DNA of 64,000 nt from Lacrimispora sphenoides (GTDB lineage: Bacteria > Bacillota > Clostridia > Lachnospirales > Lachnospiraceae). Under the pieces are notes generated by a model that was not told the origin of the DNA, did no database searches, and worked only from the letters and a program-made list of their open reading frames with translations. The position numbers were made by a program, and so were the translations under genes. The DNA is taken from assembly GCF_900105215.1 (NCBI RefSeq), contig NZ_FOIP01000001.1, forward strand, positions 2,606,501 to 2,670,500, written 5' to 3'. Shown in pieces: positions 41,436 through 50,861 of the stretch. Numbering within the stretch: the first letter of the stretch is position 1; each line of letters opens with the position of its first letter.

Positions 41436-43109
41436 TTAAGTCCCCATGGTAAGCTGCCTGAATAAATTGACCACATTAACCTGTCCGTATCCCCATATGT
41501 TATTTGGATAGGTGTATGAGCTTGCCCGCACGGCACCTCTCATCATCAGTCGGCTGACATCGACTCCATTCATCGTTTTGTAATACTCCTTGACAATGGC
41601 CCACTCAAAGGCCATGGCAATGATGCCGGCCACATGAGCAGCAGCAGCCCCTGTGCCTGTAACAGAACCATATCCATTACCGGGAACCGCACAGGTAAGC
41701 TGATAACCAGGAGCAGCAATATCCGGTTTAATAAGGCCGGTTCTTGTATAGCCCCTGCTTGATTCTCCAATTATTGAGTTATTAATCTGATTGTATGCAG
41801 TCACAGTCGTTTGGTGACTACCGTTTCCGGGTGAAGTGATGGTGGTATCAGGAGAGGAATTAAGAAAAAAGGTCTGATTGGATATGAGACCGTTTGAAGG
41901 GAGCCAGGCATGAAAGGACAAAGGTTCATTTTCAACGCTCCTGATCCGTATGCGCCAGACTCCGGGAGTGGTATTCTGAAAGCGTACAAGAATCATCTGG
42001 TCTCCGGTTTCCACTTCAAAAACATTATTACTGATATAAAGAGTGGTAGGGGTGAATATAAAGTTAATTATCCTGCAAGCACCAAATTCAGGATAGATCG
42101 ACTGGGAGGATTCTCTATATGGTGAGGAAATATCAATGGAAAGCCGTCCAAGGGAACTTGACCAGATTTCCATAGCAAACATTTTATCTTTTTCCCCTAT
42201 TCTTAATTCAAAATCATTGTAATAAGGCTCTGATTGGGTAGAATTAAAATAATGTCTTTGACTGTTTCCCTCGTTACCGGCAGAGACGGATATGCCGATA
42301 CCGGGCTGCAATGCCATGTCGTTTAGGTAACTACTTAGTGAGCTACTTCCATCATTGCCCCCAAAGCTGCTTCCAAGGGCAATACAGGTAACCACAGGTT
42401 GGTTAAATCTTTCCTGAATGGTAAGGGAATAACGGAAGCCAAGTATAAGATCTGATTCCTGGAAGCATAAAGCATCATTAGGAATAAAATAAAAGTTTTT
42501 TAGATTCTCTTTTGCTTCCTTAAGCTTTACGATCACCAGATCAGATTGAGGGACTACACCGCTAAAGGATTCCAGTAAGTTGGGAGTGCCGGCAATAACG
42601 CTTGCAATGGCCGTTCCGTGTCCATTGGTGTCTGTTGTTGGTACAATGGAGAAGGGGGCTTCAGAGTTTAACGCGGTATTGATTGTCTCCCGGCTGTATT
42701 CCGTACCAAAGGTAAACGTATCGGGAGGAGAGCCCTCTTGCTGAGTCTGGTCCCATATAGTAAGGATACGGGTTGAACCATCGCTGTTGCAGAACGCGGG
42801 ATGCTGGTAATCAATACCGGTATCAATGACAACTACAATTACACCCTGTCCGAATAGAGCTAAGGTAGGATTCCTCTGCACCTCACCAATGCCGGTCTTT
42901 TCAAGGCTGACCGTAGAAGTGAGTGTGTATATTAAAGGAAAGGTGTGAACAGGATACTTTTCAAAATCACAAATATGTATGTCAGCAGTTGGGACATGGA
43001 GTAAGGAATGACGGTTGTTTAAATAGGTAATGTTATCCTCACTGACAGATGGAGCCACTGGGTTTGTAATAATTAAATCATAATAATCATTATCCAAAAT
43101 TTTTATCAT
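41436..43109 (-). CDS. Csp-like subtilisin-family pseudoprotease (catalytic Ser replaced by Gly)
   Basis: This 557-residue S8-family protein has no signal peptide. The catalytic Asp96 (VVIDTGIDYQHP) and His164 (NGHGTAIAS) are present. The serine motif, normally GTSxA, reads TGTGAAAAHVAG with Gly487 where Ser is required. The codon is GGG, two substitutions from a serine TCG or AGC codon. A jelly-roll-like insertion spans about 300-430. The pattern resembles Csp/Csp-like proteases of spore-forming Clostridia, in which CspA and CspC are pseudoproteases in germinant signalling. A regulatory or binding role is therefore more likely than proteolysis; this is an inference. AAGGAGA precedes the start. 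Confidence 0.85.
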   Translation of the reverse strand: MIKILDNDYYDLIITNPVAPSVSEDNITYLNNRHSLLHVPTADIHICDFEKYPVHTFPLIYTLTSTVSLEKTGIGEVQRNPTLALFGQGVIVVVIDTGIDYQHPAFCNSDGSTRILTIWDQTQQEGSPPDTFTFGTEYSRETINTALNSEAPFSIVPTTDTNGHGTAIASVIAGTPNLLESFSGVVPQSDLVIVKLKEAKENLKNFYFIPNDALCFQESDLILGFRYSLTIQERFNQPVVTCIALGSSFGGNDGSSSLSSYLNDMALQPGIGISVSAGNEGNSQRHYFNSTQSEPYYNDFELRIGEKDKMFAMEIWSSSLGRLSIDISSPYRESSQSIYPEFGACRIINFIFTPTTLYISNNVFEVETGDQMILVRFQNTTPGVWRIRIRSVENEPLSFHAWLPSNGLISNQTFFLNSSPDTTITSPGNGSHQTTVTAYNQINNSIIGESSRGYTRTGLIKPDIAAPGYQLTCAVPGNGYGSVTGTGAAAAHVAGIIAMAFEWAIVKEYYKTMNGVDVSRLMMRGAVRASSYTYPNNIWGYGQVNVVNLFRQLTMGT

Positions 43110-43274
43110 AATTAAGTCTCCTTATTACTACAACAGTAGTATTCATGTAATTTAAAAAAAAGAGAGCATCCGTCAAATATATTCCGGTAGCGTTGCCGGA
43201 TTGATATGCGTGTTAAATGATATGACAGAAGATGAATAAAAATGAAGTAGTTGTAGGAAAAAAAAAGGAATCTT

Positions 43275-43649
43275 ATATTGGTTTTAAGAAATCAAGAGAT
43301 TGGAAGAAGATTAAGTACTCAAAGACGAAGATTTTGTTTGCATAGAATATATACTAAACAAAAACAGCATGACGACGCTGATCCTGGCAAAGTACGATGA
43401 TAATGATGAATTAATTATTACAAACCATGTTTCTCTTGGCGTTAGAAACTCAGGCAGCATGGAATGATAATTTCAAATTGTCCTTTAAAACACTTAAAGG
43501 GATATACTGATGCAACATGGATTGATCCATTGGTATGTACAATCGAATACATGCCTTCTGAAAAAGAGGGAATACGTCAACCAACATTTAAAGAAGTGAG
43601 AGATGATAAACTACCAAGGCAATGCAGGATTAAGGAAGATGACAAGTGA
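43275..43649 (+). pseudogene. Remnant of a LigD-type ATP-dependent DNA ligase
   Basis: Fragments in shifting frames spell a ligase C-terminal domain: RDWKKIKY, then DEDFVCIEYILNKNSMTTLI with YDDNDELIITNHVSLGV, then WIDPLVCTIEYM and GIRQPTFKEVRDDK. This order matches the OB-fold end of DNA ligase D-type enzymes. A deletion and frameshifts have destroyed the gene. Bases 43110-43274 show nothing else. Confidence 0.7.
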
Positions 43650-43795
43650 GAGAGTACTGCAATTTGAAAGTGCTGTTGATGCTGAACTCGAAGCACAAGG
43701 GATAAAAGTACTTGGAGGATAGTCAAAAATATTACATCCAGATAAATCAGGAAATTTAAAAGCAAAACCATCTACTGTATATGTAACGTGGCGTA

Positions 43796-44095
43796 TTGGC
43801 TACACAGCAGCAAATGGATTTTTATACAAGAGCATATTCTAATGATTTAAATTGTCTTCTTAAAAGTATGGTGGGGGCAAATGAATATCAGGATCTAGGA
43901 AGTGCTGCTAAGGGATATTATGAGATTAGGGTAACAAATATTGTACCAACATATGCTATTAATCATACAACCGAAACAAATAAAAAATTCACTTCCGGTA
44001 CAGTCTTAGAATGTCAAGCCTATGTAGACATTGATGCCATAAATGTAATTTCTGGTGGAGAGTGGTATGGCTCTGATGTAGTAACAATTCCATAA
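43796..44095 (+). pseudogene. C-terminal fragment of an unrecognised protein
   Basis: The 99-codon open stretch has only a TTG start without a ribosome site. Plausible coding sequence continues upstream in another frame (VLQFESAVDAELEAQGIKV). It ends GGEWYGSDVVTIP. It appears to be the surviving end of a frameshifted gene; family unknown. Confidence 0.35.
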
Positions 44096-44261
44096 TTTAG
44101 CTCTTTGTTAATATTAACAATAAAGCAGTATTATTTTAAAGTTTATTATCTGTTTCTAGGGTGTCTTGGCCTACGAATAATAGCAAAATGATTCCTTTAA
44201 ACGAGCTGCTGTATTTTTGCAAAAGATATGATATACTATAGTAAAAGGTAGGTAAAAAATT

Positions 44262-44417
44262 ATGGATAATATTATTGGTGGTTCTTCAGGCTGGACATAT
44301 ATTTATCTTGATGATCAAGATATAGAGTCTCCGGTATCGCCTAGTTCCATAGAAGCAATTAATAACAACTTAAAAATCATAGAAGAATTAGAAAAAGAAA
44401 ATAGGAAAGCAAATTAA
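44262..44417 (+). CDS. Small hypothetical protein
   Basis: The 51-residue product (MDNIIGGSSGWTYIYLDDQD opening, acidic and helical end EELEKENRKAN) follows AAAAGGTAGG, with a TATACT element about 30 bases upstream. There is no recognised family. Confidence 0.4.
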   Translation: MDNIIGGSSGWTYIYLDDQDIESPVSPSSIEAINNNLKIIEELEKENRKAN

Positions 44418-44984
44418 TTATTAACAATCTTAGAAGAAAAATAATGGATACTAAACATGAGGATGGGGGATCAAAAAATGTCAATACTATATAATGTAGT
44501 TGGAATTAAACAAAAATACAATGTATAGATTGAAGTATTAATAAAAGAGTACTTTTATATGAATTGCAATATATTAGAATTGGAATTTAATATATAATAG
44601 GTAATTATTTTTTTTAGAAATATTGCTGACAAATCCCCACTTTTCATTTATATTATGATAAAAATTTAACATCAATGAAACTCGATTGCTGAAAGCGATC
44701 GTTGGTAGTTGATTGGATAGGTTCTTGTGTTTTTTCGCCAAGTACTGATTATCCAATACGCCAATGGTCGCTTTTTTAATATTCTATAGAATTTAATTCA
44801 TCTCGTAGAGTTCAAAAAAGCTGTAATGGATAGGAGTAATTATCTTTTTTGGATAGAAGAATTCTTAGCAGAGAGATAAAATAATTATTTATTATTTGTT
44901 TATTTAGGGGGTGATTCCATCGCACTAAGTAGAGGAAATGAGACTACAATGTTACATAAAAAATATCAAAGGGGATAATGAACT
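44418..44984. other. AT-rich stretch without a supported gene
   Basis: A 60-codon minus-strand frame (44574-44756) reads like a protein end (LAKKHKNLSNQLPTIAFSN) but has no ribosome site. It may be a decayed mobile-element remnant. Nothing else is supported. Confidence 0.3.
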
Positions 44985-45116
44985 ATGAGAAAAGTCAAAT
45001 ATGAAACAAAAAAGATTGTGGCGGCTATATTAGCAGGAATAATTACAGTAAGTAGTTCGGCCACGGCCTTCGCGTCTGTTCCACAAAGGGATACTATAAG
45101 GCGAAATTCATTATAA
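44985..45116 (+). CDS. Short secreted peptide or truncated secreted protein
   Basis: The 43-residue ORF follows AAAGGGG. It consists of a good signal peptide (KKIVAAILAGIITVSSSATA, cleavage expected after AFA) and only about 13 residues beyond it (SVPQRDTIRRNSL). It could be a small exported peptide or the head of a gene cut by a frameshift. Sequence downstream does not continue a recognisable protein. Confidence 0.4.
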   Translation: MRKVKYETKKIVAAILAGIITVSSSATAFASVPQRDTIRRNSL

Positions 45117-45776
45117 ACAATATTGTAATTTTTCTTATAAATACCTTGTATACATAGAAAGAAATTATCTATAAAAAACAACAGCACTGGTTTATTGGGC
45201 TATGATAGAGTTGGAGGAATAAAACCCTATATTCTACAACGTTTTTATTAAAAATATGTAAAAGAATAATTTAAAAAATTATTGCAAAATAATATTTAAA
45301 GTAGAAATGAGAGTAGAAACAGAGGAAGATACCCATGTGAATTTAAGGTAGATTTTCAATTGCAATTCCGTAATGTTTTTATCATCAGATATTAGTATAA
45401 GGGTATTATTTATTGATTGAATCAGTAAATAGTACCCTTATATTTATTGTTTATTTATTATAAAAAGACTGGTATTTATTCAATGAAGGATTGAATAACC
45501 AGTCTTTTTTAACCTCATTAATTACTTCAATGCCGAAAAGGAAGTGGTGGGAGAGGGCTTACTTATGCCCGATAAAGCGTAGCACGCTGTGAGCAAGCAG
45601 GGAAGCGGATTGCGAATATCCGATTAACTCTGTAATCATCATGGGTTGGAAATAGCAGGAACGGAAAAACAGAGATAAGAATATCCATATATATGCAATT
45701 GAGCCATTTTTTGCGCGTTGTTCAAAGAATAACCAGCATGTTATACTTGTGAAAAACTAAGAGAGAAAAGGATCAT
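45117..45776. other. Intergenic stretch with two hairpins
   Basis: Hairpins at 45398-45440 (TAAGGGTA...TACCCTTA) and 45463-45510 (AAAAGACTGGT...ACCAGTCTTTT plus T-run) look like terminators. The GC-richer segment 45540-45660 before the chitinase gene has no recognised RNA or gene. Confidence 0.45.
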
Positions 45777-45779
45777 GTG

Positions 45780-47150
45780 ATGAACAAAAGTATTATGAAG
45801 AAACTATTTCTGTCTGTTTCCGTTTTTATGGTGATCGTTCTGAGTTGTTATTTAGGCAGGGTGGCATTTGCTGAAAGACCTAACAGAATTTCCTCAGAAC
45901 CTACCCAAAACTCCACAACCGTTGCGGTTGCAGACACACCGGTACCTCTTTCCCCGAAAACTATTGCAGATAATCCTGAAACGGCTGCTGTCCTTGCCGC
46001 AGAGGAATCATATACATCGCCCGCAACAGAACCGCCTGCTTCGCCCGCAGCGGAATCATCTGATCTGCCCGCAGCAGAATCCTCTAACCTGCAGACTGGT
46101 AAATTAGTTGGATATTATGCAGCATGGGCGGCCTATTATAATCACTATCCAAACCAGATCGATGCAAGGAAGCTGACCCATATTAATTATGCTTTTGCCA
46201 ACATTGGTTCTGACTTAAAACTAACCCTGGGATATCCTGACGTGGATGCCTCTAACATAAAGCTTTTAAATTCCTTAAAACAGACCAATCCGGATTTAAA
46301 AACACTGATTTCCGTTGGAGGCTGGAACTGGTCCGGGAAGTTCTCGGATGTGGCCCTGACAGAGGAGACCAGAACTGCATTTGCAGACAGCTGCGTTGAT
46401 TTCATTAAAAAATACGGATTTGACGGAGTCGACTTAGACTGGGAGTATCCGGTCAGCGGAGGTCTGGCGGCAAATTCCAGGCGCGGGGAAGATAAACATA
46501 ATTTTACTCTGCTTCTTAAAAAGATTCGGGAAAAACTGGATGCGAAAGGTACTGCTGACAATAAGCATTACTTACTGACCATTGCAGGAGGAGCGGATAC
46601 TTCTTACATAAACAATGTGGAGCTGTCAAAGCTGGCTCAGTATCTGGATTATGCAAATATCATGACCTATGATCTGCATGGATACTGGGATTCTAATACA
46701 GATCTCCTTGCTCCTTTATATGACAACGATGATTCTTCTCCCCAGTATAAGGCGAGTGTGGAAAGAGCTGTTAATGCCTGGCTCGGAGCCTCTTTTCCGG
46801 CAGAAAAGCTGGTAATGGGTATTCCGTTTTACGGATATTTATATTCTTCTGTAAATAATTCAAACAATGGATTGTACCAGACCTTTGGCGGTTCCAATTC
46901 CATCGGATATCAGGATATTAAAGAAAATTATTTAAATAAATCTGGCTATACCAGTCATTTCCATACCCAGTCAAAGGTTCCATGGCTATTTAATGGTACG
47001 GTCTTTATAAGCTATGAGGATCCGAAGTCCATAGGCTATAAAACTGATTATATCAAATCAAAGAAGTTAGGCGGCGCTATGGTTTGGGAGCTGAGTCAGG
47101 ATTCGGAGGGAGAACTTCTAAACGCACTGTATCATGGACTGAAACAATAA
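45780..47150 (+). CDS. Secreted or membrane-anchored GH18 chitinase
   Basis: The 456-residue protein starts at ATG 45780 (in-frame GTG 45777 just before). An N-terminal hydrophobic signal/anchor spans ~8-32. A Pro/Thr/Ser/Glu-rich linker with degenerate SPAAESSDLP repeats follows, then the GH18 barrel from about residue 105 (KLVGYYAAWAAYYNHYP). The catalytic motif DGVDLDWEY lies near 215-223 with the proton-donor Glu. NIMTYDLHGYWD is also typical. It hydrolyses chitin or related GlcNAc polymers outside the cell. The gene stands alone with its own terminator. Confidence 0.92.
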   Translation: MNKSIMKKLFLSVSVFMVIVLSCYLGRVAFAERPNRISSEPTQNSTTVAVADTPVPLSPKTIADNPETAAVLAAEESYTSPATEPPASPAAESSDLPAAESSNLQTGKLVGYYAAWAAYYNHYPNQIDARKLTHINYAFANIGSDLKLTLGYPDVDASNIKLLNSLKQTNPDLKTLISVGGWNWSGKFSDVALTEETRTAFADSCVDFIKKYGFDGVDLDWEYPVSGGLAANSRRGEDKHNFTLLLKKIREKLDAKGTADNKHYLLTIAGGADTSYINNVELSKLAQYLDYANIMTYDLHGYWDSNTDLLAPLYDNDDSSPQYKASVERAVNAWLGASFPAEKLVMGIPFYGYLYSSVNNSNNGLYQTFGGSNSIGYQDIKENYLNKSGYTSHFHTQSKVPWLFNGTVFISYEDPKSIGYKTDYIKSKKLGGAMVWELSQDSEGELLNALYHGLKQ

Positions 47151-47153
47151 AAG

Positions 47154-47206
47154 AAGGCGTCAGCCCCATATCCCGGACAGGGAATATGGGACTGACGCCT
47201 TTTTTG
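47154..47206. terminator. Terminator between chitinase and the PII-like gene
   Basis: A ~20-bp stem (AAGGCGTCAG...CTGACGCCTT with inner CCCATAT/ATATGGG) is followed by TTTTTTG. It can serve both converging genes. Confidence 0.92.
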
Positions 47207-47233
47207 TTCCAGACGGTCCATATAAGGATTTTA

Positions 47234-47944
47234 TTATTTTTCCAGGGTGCTGAGTCCTGCAACTTCATCTACGGGAAGAGAAAAAGCAATGGCATGTTCT
47301 CCGGTTTCCTTTAACACTGTTTCGCAGATGGATTTAAGAACCGCCTGTTTATCCGTGAAGGGAACCAGGATGAGGAGAATTTCCTTCTCACTGGAAAGAG
47401 TCAGACCAAAAAGCTTTTTTGAATCATCAGCAAGAGCTTCTCTGGCTTTGACCAGGGTTCCTCCCTTACAACCGGCATTTCTGGCAGCCTCCATGATAGG
47501 AGCAGAAAGGTCGGTATTGATGACAGCAGCAATTAGTTCGTATCTGATCGTATCTGACATAGAGCGATCCTCCTTGTGATAATCTGTGGATGAGGGCATA
47601 TCCCCGGATGACGGGGCATTTTCTAATATATTGGAAGCTGCGGCGCTGATTCCTGACAGGGGGATGGTAAATACTATGCCATAGCCTTGTTTTTCAAGTT
47701 CTAATTTTTCATGCAGAGCAGATAATAAGCGCTTGGTAGCCGCTTCCTCCACAATTCCGATAACCAGATCTTTTTCCGGCTCATCAAACCCAAGACAATC
47801 CCTGATTGCAGAGCTTGCGGTCCCGTGTCCTCTGGTAATGAGAAGCAGTTCCTGATGATGTTCTCTAAAAACGGAAGCTGCCTTTTCGCCCTTTCCCCTG
47901 GCAACGATAATCGTTATCCAGTTTATTTTACGATTGGAAGTCAT
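47234..47944 (-). CDS. Tandem PII-like domain protein, partner of the DUF1538 membrane protein
   Basis: This 236-residue protein seems to contain two ferredoxin-fold, PII-like halves. The first half (INWITIIVARGKGEKAASVF, residues 7-26) is about 95 residues, joined by a linker to the second (TIRYELIAAVINTDLSAPIM, from ~132). It overlaps the upstream DUF1538 gene by 17 bases. PII-like proteins adjacent to transporters often gate them in response to nucleotides or carbon/nitrogen signals, so a regulatory role is likely. I cannot identify the ligand. Confidence 0.7.
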   Translation of the reverse strand: MTSNRKINWITIIVARGKGEKAASVFREHHQELLLITRGHGTASSAIRDCLGFDEPEKDLVIGIVEEAATKRLLSALHEKLELEKQGYGIVFTIPLSGISAAASNILENAPSSGDMPSSTDYHKEDRSMSDTIRYELIAAVINTDLSAPIMEAARNAGCKGGTLVKAREALADDSKKLFGLTLSSEKEILLILVPFTDKQAVLKSICETVLKETGEHAIAFSLPVDEVAGLSTLEK

Positions 47945-49469
47945 CAGCCTCCTCCTTTCCTAAGTCAATAAATTCAAGTTCCATATTAAGAAGCGGCGCA
48001 TTCGCCGGAACGTTCGCTTTTTTCGTTTTGTAGTTATAAGAGACGCCGATAAGCTGTATGATGATCAGGGGCGTCATAGCGACCATGGCTACAATACCAA
48101 AGGCATCGGTCACAATATTTCCACCCAAAGCCTCACAGGCTCCCATAGCAAAGGGAAGGAGGAAGGTAGCCGTCATAGGACCGGAAGCCACACCACCTGA
48201 ATCAAAGGCAATGGATGTAAAAATCGGCGGGACTACAAAGGAAAGGCCAAGGGCCAGGGCGTAGCCGGGAAGCAGGAGTGCCAGTAAGGGCAGGCCTGTC
48301 ATGACCCTTATAATTGATAATCCAAGGGAGATAGCCATGCCGATGGATAATCCGGTCATCATGGTTTTTTCCGAGATGGAGCCTCCTGTAATGTCCTCTA
48401 CCTGCTTATTTAAAACCTGTACGGCCGGTTCGGCTTTTACGATATAGAATCCAATAAGCATTCCGATGGGAACCATGACCCAATTATAAGGGAGTGAGGC
48501 AAGCTGCTGTCCCAGATAATTACCGGCAGGCATAAAGCCTACGTTGACGCCGGTAAGGAAAAGCGTCAGTCCGATGTAGGAGTAGATGAGTCCTACCAGG
48601 ATTTTGATTAACTGCCTTTTTCGAAGCTTCAGAAAGAAGAGCTGGAATACGATAAAGAACAGCAAAACGGGTAAAAGAGCCAAGAAGACCTCCCAGGCAT
48701 AATCAGGAAGTTCATGCTGAAAAGCCAGCCAAAGATCCTGGGAATTGTTTATGGAAGGGATCATCAAGGGTTCATAATCAGTGGCAGAGGATTTATAGAC
48801 CAGACCCAGTATCATAACGGAAAGAATCGGTCCTATGGAACAAAGTGCGACCAGGCCGAAGCTGTCGCTATCCGAATTCTTACCCCGTCCGATGGTTGAG
48901 AGACCTACGCCAAGTGCCATGATAAAGGGCACCGTAATAGGGCCAGTTGTAACTCCGCCGGAGTCAAAGGCCACAGCCAGAAATTCTTTTGGAACAAAAG
49001 CGGATGTAATAAAGAGTATGGCATAGCAGATCATAAGGATATGGGATAAGCTCCAGCCAAACAGGGTTCTTAAAAATGCAATTGCCAGGAATACTCCTAC
49101 TCCTGCGGCCACAGAAAGGATCAGGACCATGTCAGGAACTGCGGGTGTCTGTCCCGCCAGGACCTGAAGGTCCGGTTCTGCGATGGTAATAATAAAACCA
49201 ATGACAAAACAGGCAAAAACAATAAGCGGAAGCTTTTTGGATTTTGCCAGGTGGGCACCCGCTTTTTCCCCGATGATCATCATGGACATGTCTACACCAA
49301 GTGTAAAAAAGCCCATTCCAACGGTTAAAAGGGTTGCACCTACCAGAAACAGCATCAGTGGGTCAAGTGGCATGGGAGTGATGGTTATGCACAGGATCAA
49401 CACGATACATGTAACGGGCAGGACAGATGATAGGGATTCTACTATTTTTTCTTTTAATTTTTGATTCAA
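47928..49469 (-). CDS. DUF1538-family integral membrane protein
   Basis: This 513-residue polytopic protein has two homologous halves, each with a DSGGVxxGP signature (VAFDSGGVTTGPITVPF and IAFDSGGVASGPMTATF), as in DUF1538 proteins. About 12 membrane spans are expected. Function is unproven; transport is likely from its topology and from the coupled PII-like gene downstream. GGAGGT precedes the start on the minus strand. Confidence 0.85.
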   Translation of the reverse strand: MNQKLKEKIVESLSSVLPVTCIVLILCITITPMPLDPLMLFLVGATLLTVGMGFFTLGVDMSMMIIGEKAGAHLAKSKKLPLIVFACFVIGFIITIAEPDLQVLAGQTPAVPDMVLILSVAAGVGVFLAIAFLRTLFGWSLSHILMICYAILFITSAFVPKEFLAVAFDSGGVTTGPITVPFIMALGVGLSTIGRGKNSDSDSFGLVALCSIGPILSVMILGLVYKSSATDYEPLMIPSINNSQDLWLAFQHELPDYAWEVFLALLPVLLFFIVFQLFFLKLRKRQLIKILVGLIYSYIGLTLFLTGVNVGFMPAGNYLGQQLASLPYNWVMVPIGMLIGFYIVKAEPAVQVLNKQVEDITGGSISEKTMMTGLSIGMAISLGLSIIRVMTGLPLLALLLPGYALALGLSFVVPPIFTSIAFDSGGVASGPMTATFLLPFAMGACEALGGNIVTDAFGIVAMVAMTPLIIIQLIGVSYNYKTKKANVPANAPLLNMELEFIDLGKEEADDFQS

Positions 49470-49642
49470 AGAGATACCTCCTGTTGTCCGTTTTTAATGA
49501 TAGGGATTCTTAAGAATGATAATTTGCACAGAATTGTGCATGAGCCTGCAGACTCTTTTTAGATCATGACTAGTTTAACACATAATTAGTTGCGAGTGCA
49601 ACTAAAATCTTTATGAATAATTAATATCACTGGAAAAAGTTG

Positions 49643-50617
49643 TCATCGGTTTACAAATGTACAATTACCTGTCTTACTAATTTCATATCCCTTAAATGGA
49701 AGGAGACTGTTTTTAAATTCCTTAGAACTTATCGTGTCGGCAATTCTTTGAAAAGCCGGATGGCTCAAGGCTTCTACAGAAAAGACTAAGTCCATGGAGG
49801 CGGAGGACAGAGGGATATAATCCAGCTGCGGGTATGCAGCCAGGTGGGAGATATCTCCGATGCCTGCATCAGCAGCTCCCGATGCGACTGCATTTGCGGC
49901 TGACATATGGGAGAGACATTCCTTCTGGTATCCGGAGATAGCGGTCTTTTCAATGCTTTGGGCTGAAAGGCTGGAGTCCATATAGATCCGGTACCCGTTT
50001 CCCTTCTCCCTGTTTATGAACCGGATATCCGGCCGGCATAAATCCTTTAAGGTGTGTATGCCCTTTGGATTTCCTTTTCTGATATAAAAACCTGCCTGAA
50101 GGCTGCAGATATGGATGATTACTGCTTCCTTTCCTGGCAGCAGGCTTTGAATCTGCTGGATTTCCTGACCTTCCCGGCCGGTGCAGAAAGAGGTGAGGGC
50201 CATATGGGTCTTTTCATAATACAGGGAATACAGGCTGTTATATTCATTCATATAGGAATGCAGGATGGGAAGGCTGTCCGGACGCAGGCTCAGCTGGCTG
50301 CGAAGCAGTTCCACAACTCTGGATTCCTGACTGCTTATGATCAGGCCGCTGGCGTTAAGAAGGTAATCCATCTGCCGGATCGCGGAATCAGCGGTAAACA
50401 GGGGGATATCCATGATCCCGGGAAGAGGCTCATCTGCCTGGAAAGAACTGCTGCTGTTTGGAACCTTTAAGTATTCATCCAGCTGTTCCTGGCTGATCCT
50501 TATCTGCTTGCCCACCTTATTTGCCCTTAATTCTCCTCTTTTTATCAATTCATAAACAGTAGATTTTTTGATTTTAAGCTGATCTGCGACTTCCTGGGTG
50601 GTATATATTTTTTCCAT
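49643..50617 (-). CDS. HTH regulator fused to a molybdate-binding-like domain
   Basis: The 324-residue protein has an excisionase/MerR-like helix-turn-helix at 1-52 (YTTQEVADQLKIKKSTVYEL) and a periplasmic-binding-protein type domain (about 75-315) of the COG1910 kind. It is divergent from modABC by about 240 bases, so it most likely senses molybdate and controls that operon, replacing ModE. Confidence 0.82.
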   Translation of the reverse strand: MEKIYTTQEVADQLKIKKSTVYELIKRGELRANKVGKQIRISQEQLDEYLKVPNSSSSFQADEPLPGIMDIPLFTADSAIRQMDYLLNASGLIISSQESRVVELLRSQLSLRPDSLPILHSYMNEYNSLYSLYYEKTHMALTSFCTGREGQEIQQIQSLLPGKEAVIIHICSLQAGFYIRKGNPKGIHTLKDLCRPDIRFINREKGNGYRIYMDSSLSAQSIEKTAISGYQKECLSHMSAANAVASGAADAGIGDISHLAAYPQLDYIPLSSASMDLVFSVEALSHPAFQRIADTISSKEFKNSLLPFKGYEISKTGNCTFVNR

Positions 50618-50744
50618 ACGATTTCCTCTTTATTTCTTGTGGTTTCCATCAGTTATAATTAGTTATAGCATATTTCATTTCATTGTCAATCAAAGCTGCA
50701 AAAGCGGGTCTAAATCCCGATGTTATTATATAATTAGATTGGCA

Positions 50745-50773
50745 TTGACATTCCTTAAAATTTCATCTAAAAT
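50745..50773 (+). promoter_or_regulatory. Promoter of modABC
   Basis: TTGACA (50745-50750), a 17-base spacer and TAAAAT (50768-50773). AT-rich TATAATTAG motifs at about 50655 and 50730 may be binding sites of the divergent regulator. Confidence 0.7.
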
Positions 50774-50861
50774 GAATTGGTAATTACCAAACGGGACAAA
50801 ACCCAACAAAACATAATTAAAATGAACAACTTGTTGTTCAAAAAAATCAGGAGGAAGTATT

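Noticed and set aside
44574..44756. Minus-strand 60-codon frame
   Set aside because: No ribosome site and no recognised family; at most a decayed fragment.
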